DNA of 64,000 nucleotides from Chitinophaga sp. CF118 (GTDB lineage Bacteria; Bacteroidota; Bacteroidia; Chitinophagales; Chitinophagaceae), in the NCBI RefSeq assembly GCF_900112615.1, contig NZ_FOMK01000009.1, positions 186,001-250,000 of the forward strand, written 5' to 3'. Positions 7,486 to 14,423 of this stretch are shown here, one piece after another (position 1 is the stretch's first letter; every line of letters begins with the position of its first letter). A program made the translations under genes and the position numbers. The notes beneath the pieces were generated by a model. It saw only the letters and a program-made list of their open reading frames with translations. It made no database searches and was not told the origin of the DNA.

Positions 7486-8516
7486 GGTTTTTCTGTAGCG
7501 GTAACAACATTTACACGGGTTCTGCGTCTGATTTCAGGAATAAAGAATTCTGCTACCAGTAAGAGTACGCTTATTGCCAGGAAATACTGGTAGTAGCTGT
7601 TATAGTCTGTAAAGATATTTTCACCGAATTCTTTCTGTTCCATACTATCTATTTTACGGATCAGTGAATTCACTACTTCTTCTGTATTGTTATCCAGGTG
7701 TTCGTAGATCCCTCTGCCTGCTGAGGCAATAGATTTCAGTTCCTCTTCATTCAGTTTGGAGATAATGGTATTTCCCTCCTTATCCTTTTTGAAGGTGCCT
7801 GTTTCCGGATCAGGTAACGGAGAACCGGTAGGAGAACCAATACCAATAGTATTGATTACTACCCCATTATCAAAAGCAGCATTTGCCTTTGAGATAGCAG
7901 CTTCGTCATGATCTTCCCCATCAGAGATGATAATGAGTGATTTATGTTTACGTTCCTTCTTATTAAAGGCCTCATCACTGATCTGGATGGCCTGACCGAT
8001 TGCTGTACCCTGTGTAGGGATCATTTCGGGGCCTACAGTGGTCAGGTACATTTTGGCGGCAGAATAATCGATTGTCAGTGGCATCTGCAGATAGGCATTG
8101 CCCGCAAACACAACGAGACCAACACGATCATTATCCAATTTGTCCACTAGTTTGGAAATGAGTTGTTTAGCCCTGGTAAGGCGGTCTGGTTTAACATCCG
8201 CGGCCAGCATACTTTTACTCACGTCCAGGGCAATCACTACATCCACGCCCTTGCGGGTGATCTTTTCCATACGGCTTCCCTTTTGCATATTGGCCAATCC
8301 CAGTACACCAAAGAAGAAAGCAATGAAAACGAGCAGGAAGCGAAGCGTAAAACGCTTGCGTGAATATCCTGTAAAGAGTTTTTCTACCAGTATAGGGTCT
8401 CCCAGTTTGCGAACGGAGCGGCGTTTCCACCAGGAAATACTGATAAATGCAAGTTGTAATACCAGCAACAATGCCAGTGCCCATAAATATTCGCTATGCT
8501 GAAAACGTAACATCAT
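7482..8516 (-). CDS. batB: VWA-domain membrane protein of the Bat operon, BatB-like
   Basis: 344 residues. Two N-terminal membrane segments (about 10-30 and 58-78) and one near the C-terminus (about 308-328) flank a von Willebrand A domain (about 90-290). The MIDAS metal site is complete: DVSKSM (DxSxS), a Thr in PTQGTAIG, and the Asp in SDGEDHD. Bat proteins were linked to oxygen tolerance in Bacteroides and to envelope stress in other bacteria. The canonical operon also has moxR, batA and batD/E, which are not adjacent here; only batB and batC are together. ATG 8516 or 8513 may be used. Confidence 0.85.
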   Translation of the reverse strand: MMLRFQHSEYLWALALLLVLQLAFISISWWKRRSVRKLGDPILVEKLFTGYSRKRFTLRFLLVFIAFFFGVLGLANMQKGSRMEKITRKGVDVVIALDVSKSMLAADVKPDRLTRAKQLISKLVDKLDNDRVGLVVFAGNAYLQMPLTIDYSAAKMYLTTVGPEMIPTQGTAIGQAIQISDEAFNKKERKHKSLIIISDGEDHDEAAISKANAAFDNGVVINTIGIGSPTGSPLPDPETGTFKKDKEGNTIISKLNEEELKSIASAGRGIYEHLDNNTEEVVNSLIRKIDSMEQKEFGENIFTDYNSYYQYFLAISVLLLVAEFFIPEIRRRTRVNVVTATEKP

Positions 8517-8566
8517 GCAATTCAGGTTTCAAATGTGTCTAAAGCTATGGTAATGGACACAAAGAT

Positions 8567-8574
8567 CAAATATA
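8567..8574 (-). promoter_or_regulatory. -7 box candidate upstream of batB
   Basis: TATATTTG on the minus strand matches TAnnTTTG, about 50 nt before the batB start. No convincing -33 TTG is seen at the right distance. Confidence 0.35.
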
Positions 8575-8768
8575 AATTTTTTAGTACATTTTACGCTATG
8601 TAAAGGGTGGGATTTAGGAGTTTTTTAACGTAGTTGGCAGATAAAATTGGTTCTTTTACCTGAATTGGGGATCAATTAACAGATTAAGGTACTTAGGATC
8701 AAAAGAATAGCCCATAGCAGAACAAGAAAAAGACTTGTGCAACTATGGGCCAGGCTATATTATTTGCT

Positions 8769-9563
8769 TTATTCTATATATCCGCCATCTTTCAGAATAT
8801 TCGTCAGGATGTTCTTACGTATAGTTCGCATATCGATATCCGGATTTTCAGATTCTATGTTCAGGACGAAAAAGGTGGGGAGGCCATTTTTCTCTATCCA
8901 GCCAGTTACCCAGCCAATTTGTTTTTTCCCCACTATTCCCCAGCCGGTTTTATAACTGAGTTCATATTTAGGTGTTTTTTCCATCAGCATTACACCTCTT
9001 ACCCATTGCATAGTGAGTTTATGAAAAGGTAACTGGTCAAAGTAGAGTTTTTTGACAAAGCCCAATTCTTCATCTGGAGAGATTTGCAGGGAATTGTCCA
9101 GCCAGAAAGTATCAATCCTGCTGATCTTCATATTGCCGTATTTAATGGAATCCAGCCATTTCTGCATTACTGGTTTTGTAATGCGGCGGGCTACTTCCTG
9201 GAAATAAGGAACGGAAGAAACATGGAAAGCGTGCTGCATACTGAGGGGCTGGTTCCATTCTGCGCGGGAGCGCACAACGCCATCCCAGGGAATCACCATA
9301 GAAGTATCCTTGATCACGCCGGTTTCCAGTCCTACAAGAGAATTGAAGATCTTGAATGTTGATGCAGGCAGGAAGCGTTCTTTTGCCCTGTCTATATTAT
9401 AAACACGGAAAGTACCCTTACCATTATCGAAGAGCATAAAGCATCCCTCTACCTTGTATTCGGCAAAATATTTTTCCCAATTCGGTTCATTCTTAACATT
9501 ATTCGGTGCACAGGCATTTGCCAATATGGCTACGAGGAGTAGTATCCAGCCGGGCTGTTTCAT
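8769..9563 (-). CDS. class D (OXA-type) beta-lactamase, lipoprotein
   Basis: 264 residues with every class D signature. Catalytic Ser68 and the Lys71 expected to be carboxylated are in STFK; SSV (116-118) is the SxV motif; YGN is at 142-144; Trp154 in TFWL matches the Trp that stabilises the carbamylated Lys; KTG is at 205-207. It should hydrolyse penicillins and perhaps other beta-lactams by a serine acyl-enzyme. The signal sequence ends in LANAC with a lipobox-like Cys18, suggesting membrane anchoring. No mobile element or BlaI/BlaR pair flanks it, so it looks like a resident chromosomal gene. Spectrum cannot be predicted from sequence alone. Confidence 0.93.
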   Translation of the reverse strand: MKQPGWILLLVAILANACAPNNVKNEPNWEKYFAEYKVEGCFMLFDNGKGTFRVYNIDRAKERFLPASTFKIFNSLVGLETGVIKDTSMVIPWDGVVRSRAEWNQPLSMQHAFHVSSVPYFQEVARRITKPVMQKWLDSIKYGNMKISRIDTFWLDNSLQISPDEELGFVKKLYFDQLPFHKLTMQWVRGVMLMEKTPKYELSYKTGWGIVGKKQIGWVTGWIEKNGLPTFFVLNIESENPDIDMRTIRKNILTNILKDGGYIE

Positions 9564-9585
9564 TGAAGATCATTTTTTGATGCTG

Positions 9586-9593
9586 CAAAAGTA
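9586..9593 (-). promoter_or_regulatory. -7 box candidate for the beta-lactamase
   Basis: TACTTTTG on the minus strand (TAnnTTTG), 22 nt before the start codon. No clear -33 TTG is present. Confidence 0.4.
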
Positions 9594-9881
9594 GCCATTT
9601 TGAATGTTAAGGCCATCCCTCTTTTCAATCATAGAAGTTCCTCTGTTTAAAGAGTGGTGTCCCTCTTGAGTGAGTACGAAAAAATCTAATTAAAGGGAAT
9701 ATAATGCCTATATAAGCCCTATCTTAATAGGTGGGACTTATATAAGCGATAAATAGGAGTTAGATAGGGGTTATATAGGGGTTATACTACTGAGAGGGTT
9801 GGATATCAATAGATTATGATATGGTATAGATATGAAGGAGCTTTTTTAATAGTGATCAATAATGCATTATGTATAATGTAT

Positions 9882-9939
9882 AAAATAAATAAGGCGATTA
9901 AAAAGCCCATCGGAACTTTTTAATCGCCTTATTTATTTT
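9882..9939 (-). terminator. long perfect hairpin downstream of kbl
   Basis: A 24-bp perfect inverted repeat (9882-9905 and 9916-9939) with a 10-nt loop, AT-rich at its base and GC-containing in the middle (GGCGATT/AATCGCC). It starts 13 bp beyond the kbl stop. Confidence 0.8.
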
Positions 9940-9951
9940 AATAAAATGTGG

Positions 9952-11139
9952 TTATTTAATCACCCCCAGCTCTTTACCTACTTTTGTAAAGGCAGTAATG
10001 GCTTTGTCAAGATGGGCTTGTTCATGCGCAGCACTCAGCTGAACACGGATCCTGGCCTGTCCTTTGGCCACCACAGGGTAGAAGAACCCGATTACGTAAA
10101 TACCTTCCTGTAGTAGTTTATCGGCAAACTGCTGACTAAGTAGAGCATCATAAAGCATTACAGGAACAATAGGATGATCTCCGGGTTTGATGTCAAAACC
10201 TGCGGCAGTCATTTTATTGCGGAAATATTGTGTGTTATATTCAAGTTTGTCCCGCAGGGTGGTGGCAGCGCTCAGCATATCCAGTACGGCTATAGAGGCT
10301 CCTACAATACTGGGAGCTACGGAATTGGAGAACAGGTAAGGCCGGCTGCGCTGGCGTAACATATCTATAATCTCTTTACGTCCGCTGGTGAAACCACCGG
10401 AGGCACCACCCAAAGCTTTACCCAGGGTACCGGTTATGATATCTATACGGCCCATTACGTTGCGGTATTCATGAGTACCGCGACCGGTTTTACCCAAAAA
10501 TCCGGAGGAATGGCTCTCATCTATCATCACAATAGCATCGTATTTATCTGCCAGATCACATATCTTGTCCAGCTGGGCAATAGTTCCGTCCATACTGAAA
10601 GAACCATCAGTAACGATAATCCGGCTGCGGAGGGAGGCAGATTCCTGGAGTTTGGTTTCCAGATCGGCCATATTATTGTGCTCATAACGAAGGCGTTGTG
10701 CTTTACACAAGCGTACCCCGTCAATAATGGAGGCATGATTAAGGGCATCTGAGATAATGGCATCCTGCTCACTGAACAGGGGCTCAAATACACCGCCATT
10801 TGCATCAAAAGCTGCCGCATATAAGATAGTATCTTCTGTACCAAGGAATTGTGCCAGTTTCTGTTCCAGCTCCCTGTGAATATCCTGGGTACCACAGATG
10901 AAGCGAACGCTGCTCATACCATAGCCGTGGGTATCTATAGCATCTTTGGCTGCCTTTACCACATCAGGATTGCTGGACAAACCGAGATAGTTATTAGCGC
11001 AAAAGTTAATAACGGTGTTTCCTCCAACCTGAATTTCGGCTCCTTGTTCGGAAGTAATAATTCTTTCCTTCTTAAAAAGGCCCGCAGTACGGATCTCTTC
11101 CAGTTCCTGTTGCAGACGGGTAATGAATTTTTCGTTCAT
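9952..11139 (-). CDS. kbl: glycine C-acetyltransferase (2-amino-3-ketobutyrate CoA ligase)
   Basis: 395 residues, the family length. This PLP enzyme of the alpha-oxoamine synthase group converts 2-amino-3-ketobutyrate plus CoA to glycine and acetyl-CoA in threonine breakdown. Seen: NFCANNYLGLSSNPDV near the N-terminus, SSVRFICGTQDIHRELE, DESHSSGFLGKTGRGT, and TGTLGKALGGASGG with the PLP-binding Lys. The FICGTQ segment favours Kbl over serine palmitoyltransferase, an alternative in sphingolipid-making Bacteroidota. The usual partner threonine dehydrogenase (tdh) is not adjacent. Confidence 0.93.
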   Translation of the reverse strand: MNEKFITRLQQELEEIRTAGLFKKERIITSEQGAEIQVGGNTVINFCANNYLGLSSNPDVVKAAKDAIDTHGYGMSSVRFICGTQDIHRELEQKLAQFLGTEDTILYAAAFDANGGVFEPLFSEQDAIISDALNHASIIDGVRLCKAQRLRYEHNNMADLETKLQESASLRSRIIVTDGSFSMDGTIAQLDKICDLADKYDAIVMIDESHSSGFLGKTGRGTHEYRNVMGRIDIITGTLGKALGGASGGFTSGRKEIIDMLRQRSRPYLFSNSVAPSIVGASIAVLDMLSAATTLRDKLEYNTQYFRNKMTAAGFDIKPGDHPIVPVMLYDALLSQQFADKLLQEGIYVIGFFYPVVAKGQARIRVQLSAAHEQAHLDKAITAFTKVGKELGVIK

Positions 11140-11452
11140 AATACAGATTTTGTAACCTTGTTCAAAGTTATATGATTAAATGTATTACGATTCGGGCAGC
11201 TGGAGAGGCTTTTATAGGAATCATGTAAAAAGTTTGACCGGGGTGTAACATTTGACAGTAGGTCTGCGTCATAGTAATGTCTGGACCCTGGGTTTTGTGT
11301 TAATAGGATCGGAAAGGTGAAAATTTATCAACCGGATCATAAAAACAGGAATATTGTACAGGTAGTAGATGGGGGGAGTATAAGAGACGGAGAGATATTA
11401 CGTTATAAAAAGTAATTGTCGGACATTAGCACTAAAATCACGCAGAACCCGG
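11140..11452. other. 313-bp divergent intergenic region between kbl and an ECF sigma operon
   Basis: Holds the kbl -7 box and presumably the sigma-operon promoter, which I cannot place with confidence. No RNA gene or strong hairpin seen. Confidence 0.5.
11163..11170 (-). promoter_or_regulatory. -7 box candidate for kbl
   Basis: TAACTTTG on the minus strand matches TAnnTTTG, 23 nt before the kbl start codon. The -33 element is unclear. Confidence 0.4.
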
Positions 11453-11938
11453 ATGACCGAAAAGGAGTACAACAAATGCGTGGATCTGTACGCGGATAAT
11501 CTCTTCCGGTTTATAGTTAAAAACCTAGACCACACAGAAGATGCTAGAGATGTAGTACAGAATGCGTTTGAAATATTGTGGAAACATTGTATGGACGTGC
11601 CTTTCGAGAAGGCAAAGTCATACCTGTTTACTGTAGGGTACCATAATATGATAGATCATGTCCGGAAAATAAAGCGGATAACGCTGGTTGATGAGTTTAA
11701 AGAGGAAGTAAGAATATCGGAACAACGGACGCATGATGCGAAAAAGGTGCTTGAAAGAGCGTTGGAAAGATTAACAGAAGTACAACGTGCGCTGATTTTA
11801 TTAAAGGATTATGAAGGATACAGCTATGAAGAAATAGGGGAAATCATGAAACTGAACCCCTCCCAGGTGAAGGTTTACCTGCACAGGGCAAGGTTGGCAC
11901 TGAAGCAGTATCTCGTAAAAATGGAGAATGTTATTTAA
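11453..11938 (+). CDS. ECF-family RNA polymerase sigma factor
   Basis: 161 residues, a canonical ECF sigma factor. Region 2 spans about residues 8-75 (LYADNLFRFIVKNL, DHTEDARDVVQNAFEILW for the core-binding and -10 recognition helices). Region 4 spans about 100-155 (LTEVQRALILLKDYEGYSYEEI, then LNPSQVKVYLHRARLAL for the -35 helix). It is followed after 16 bp by an anti-sigma gene and then an outer-membrane barrel gene, an arrangement that suggests an envelope-signal module. No extracytoplasmic cue is evident. Confidence 0.92.
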   Translation: MTEKEYNKCVDLYADNLFRFIVKNLDHTEDARDVVQNAFEILWKHCMDVPFEKAKSYLFTVGYHNMIDHVRKIKRITLVDEFKEEVRISEQRTHDAKKVLERALERLTEVQRALILLKDYEGYSYEEIGEIMKLNPSQVKVYLHRARLALKQYLVKMENVI

Positions 11939-11954
11939 CAATGAATAAGCAGTT

Positions 11955-13022
11955 TTGGATCTGAAAATCAACATATCGAACTATGAAGAGTATCTGCTGA
12001 GTGCCGTAGATGGTGAACTGAGCGGAAACGAAATGGCGGCTCTTGAGCTGTTCCTGCAACAGTATCCGCATATCCGGGAAGAACTGGCATTGCTGAAATC
12101 TGCCAGGCTTACACCAGATACGGAGATACGGTTTGATGCCAGGGAACTGTTATATAAACAGTCTGCTATAAATTATGAAAGTCACTTACTAAACTATATA
12201 GATAATGAGCTGCATGGGCCTGAAAAGCAGGCACTGGAACAATTGATTCAGCAACAGCCTCATTTATTGCAGGAGCTTAACATATTACAAAAGACGAGGT
12301 TACAACCTGATCTATCCCTTCAATTTGGGAACAAAACATCTCTTTACAGGCAGAATCGCAGGAAAGTGCATCCTATCTGGTGGTGGAGTTCTGCCGCAGC
12401 AGTCGTTGCCGGAGTTGCCATTTTATTATTACCAGCATTACCCGGTAATCAATCTGAGAAATCTTTGCAGGTAGCTGTTAATCAGCCTGCTGTAAAAGCA
12501 TCCGGTACAACTGTTCCACAGCCTGCAAATACGCCTGTGGCTGATCATCAGCAGGAAACAGTAACTGCAGCGGTAACAGATCGTCAGCAACCACAACTGG
12601 CTGCTAATACACAACAAACAGAGAAACAGCCATCCTCAAATAAAAAATTGCCCTCCGGAAATCAGCAGATAGCTGCTGCAAATGTGATTAGTACTCAGAA
12701 GGAGGCCACCGATAACAGTAATCCGGGATTGACAAAGCTGGCACAGCCGGTAACTACTTCCGGAGAAGTTGTACAACAACTGCATGATAAGATCAATGAA
12801 CAACAGGAACAGGTTGCGGCAGCAGTCATTAGCAACCCGGTAGAGAAAGCTCCGGTACTGGCGAATGCCACAACGACTGCCAATAATAGCAATAAAGTAG
12901 CTGAGGTAGTAGCAGCCCCTGTACAGGGAGAACTGGTAGTATCTGTGTCTATGAACGGAGACAGTAAGTTATTGAACGGTGTTGCTAATGTGGCAAGGTT
13001 CTTTTCAAAAAGAAAGAAGTAA
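11955..13022 (+). CDS. anti-sigma-like membrane protein with duplicated N-terminal domain
   Basis: 355 residues from TTG 11955. The ATG at 11941 is in another frame that stops at once, so TTG is the best start. Two copies of the same motif occur in the cytoplasmic part, YEEYLLSAVDGELSGNEM (about residues 10-27) and YESHLLNYIDNELHGPEK (about 73-90), an internal duplication of the anti-sigma-type helical module. One transmembrane segment (about 138-160) follows. The remaining roughly 195 residues form a low-complexity Gln/Ala/Thr/Val-rich periplasmic region with no recognised domain. Position after the sigma gene supports the anti-sigma role. Confidence 0.75.
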   Translation: MDLKINISNYEEYLLSAVDGELSGNEMAALELFLQQYPHIREELALLKSARLTPDTEIRFDARELLYKQSAINYESHLLNYIDNELHGPEKQALEQLIQQQPHLLQELNILQKTRLQPDLSLQFGNKTSLYRQNRRKVHPIWWWSSAAAVVAGVAILLLPALPGNQSEKSLQVAVNQPAVKASGTTVPQPANTPVADHQQETVTAAVTDRQQPQLAANTQQTEKQPSSNKKLPSGNQQIAAANVISTQKEATDNSNPGLTKLAQPVTTSGEVVQQLHDKINEQQEQVAAAVISNPVEKAPVLANATTTANNSNKVAEVVAAPVQGELVVSVSMNGDSKLLNGVANVARFFSKRKK

Positions 13023-13070
13023 CAGTTATGCCGGATGTAGGATCCGGCAGTATGATTGAAAATATATTCT

Positions 13071-13976
13071 ATGAAGTGTAAAGTTTTACGCTGGCTATTA
13101 TTACTGCTTATTGCAGGTGTGGGTGCACAAGCCCAGACCACGGATACTATCCAGGTGAAAGGATTGATTATTTTGCAGGGAAAAGATATTAAGGGTAAGC
13201 GTATTTTTAAAGTCTATAATGACACTGCTTATGCACGTGCCAGACTGAGGAAAAACCTGCAAACCAAGTGGCTGGTGATAGACCTGGGCTTTAATAACTA
13301 TATAGACCGGAGTGATTATTCAGGAGCTGTTTCCCAGGCCTATTATACACCTACGAATGCTTACCTGGCCGATCTGAACAGATCTTATACCTATTCTGCA
13401 CAAGGCCTTAATACATTGGCTCCCCGCACAGGGAGTGCGCCTTTAACACCATCAGAATTCAAGCTGATAACTGGAAAATCGCTCAATGTAAATATCTGGT
13501 TGTTCCAGCAACGTTTAAATATCTACAGGCATAAACTGAACATGGTATACGCATTGGGGATAGAAATGAATAACTATCGCTTTGCAAGGAATATTACCTA
13601 TGTACCCGGTTATCCTACAGAAATTTTACGTGATACTATCAGTTTTTCAAAGAATAAACTTTTTGCTGAATACCTGAGCATACCGCTCATGTTAAATTTT
13701 AATAGTAATCCGGCGCGTCCGTCAAGAGCTTTTAAAATGAGTATGGGTGTTATGGGCGGGTATCTTGTAAAAGCCCGTACCAAACAGATCAGCAAAGAAC
13801 GTGGCAAAGTGAAGAATACTGATGAGTTTAACCTCAACAAATGGAAGGTTAGTCTCACCGGAGATATCGGCTACGGACCATTAAAATTGTACGGTAATTT
13901 TGCGCTTACGCCATTACATGACTACGGTCTTGAACAATATCCATTTTCCATTGGTATACGTTTTAACGGGTTTTAA
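13071..13976 (+). CDS. outer-membrane beta-barrel protein (PorT-like)
   Basis: 301 residues from ATG 13071, which begins directly with a signal peptide (cleaved after VGAQA). TTG 13056 is an in-frame alternative. The mature part has repeated amphipathic strands with aromatic girdles and a C-terminal strand ending in Phe (FSIGIRFNGF), which is the outer-membrane targeting signature. It resembles the PorT/outer-membrane-protein beta-barrel family of Bacteroidota. It is third in the sigma/anti-sigma operon, so it may be a target or a sensor of that system. A small hairpin (13030-13036/13042-13048) lies in the 48 bp before it. Confidence 0.7.
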   Translation: MKCKVLRWLLLLLIAGVGAQAQTTDTIQVKGLIILQGKDIKGKRIFKVYNDTAYARARLRKNLQTKWLVIDLGFNNYIDRSDYSGAVSQAYYTPTNAYLADLNRSYTYSAQGLNTLAPRTGSAPLTPSEFKLITGKSLNVNIWLFQQRLNIYRHKLNMVYALGIEMNNYRFARNITYVPGYPTEILRDTISFSKNKLFAEYLSIPLMLNFNSNPARPSRAFKMSMGVMGGYLVKARTKQISKERGKVKNTDEFNLNKWKVSLTGDIGYGPLKLYGNFALTPLHDYGLEQYPFSIGIRFNGF

Positions 13977-14008
13977 CGTTTTTGGGTAGAATATAATATA
14001 ATATATTT

Positions 14009-14248
14009 ATGCGTTCTGTTGTTGCTTTTTTAGCCTGCACCGGATTTATAGTCTGGGCTCATTCGTGTGATACAAGAATTGTGGGGGTAAAAGCTTATGC
14101 TCATGAACCAGTTCCCGGGCCTGTTTACAGACCCGAACCATCGGTTCCAGATCTGGTACATGCAAAACCAGTATTATTTGCACATTATATCCGTACCGTT
14201 TATCTGGATACAATAAACGTCAGCGCCAGAAGAGTATATCCTGATTGA
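14009..14248 (+). CDS. small exported hypothetical protein
   Basis: 79 residues with an N-terminal hydrophobic segment (about 1-20, ending near WAHSC, which could be a lipobox-like Cys20). The rest is Pro/Val-rich (EPVPGPVYRPEPSVP) with no recognised domain. It follows the barrel gene by 32 bp on the same strand and is closed by the terminator at 14368-14398. Coding status rests on the signal peptide and position; function unknown. Confidence 0.5.
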   Translation: MRSVVAFLACTGFIVWAHSCDTRIVGVKAYAHEPVPGPVYRPEPSVPDLVHAKPVLFAHYIRTVYLDTINVSARRVYPD

Positions 14249-14352
14249 TAATTAACTTAATGCAGTTACTATCAGTGTTATAAGAATTATACACTGACTA
14301 ATGAAAGATTGCTCCCGCTGCTCATTCTATTGCCCCATTTAACATTTTCCTG

Positions 14353-14385
14353 TTGTATCACATCCGGACATTACCATTATATTTG
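14353..14385 (+). promoter_or_regulatory. promoter of the M16 peptidase gene, embedded in the preceding terminator
   Basis: TTG at 14353-14355 and TATATTTG at 14378-14385 are separated by 22 nt. The -7 box occupies the loop of the upstream gene's terminator hairpin (14368-14392). Predicted start is about 14392, some 32 nt before ATG 14424. Confidence 0.55.
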
Positions 14386-14398
14386 GTAATGTTTTTTT
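14368..14398 (+). terminator. intrinsic terminator after the small exported protein
   Basis: ACATTACC (14368-14375) and GGTAATGT (14385-14392) form an 8-bp stem followed by a T-run. Confidence 0.7.
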
Positions 14399-14423
14399 AT
14401 TTTTCAAAAACCACCACCAACAC

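Larger units (their letters stand above)
9564..9951. other. 388-bp intergenic region with inverted and direct repeats
   Basis: No coding frame. It contains TATAAGCCCTATCT (9711-9724) and the near-complement AGATAGGGGTTATA (9762-9775), a GGGGTTATA direct repeat (about 9767-9787), and the kbl terminator at 9882-9939. Confidence 0.6.
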
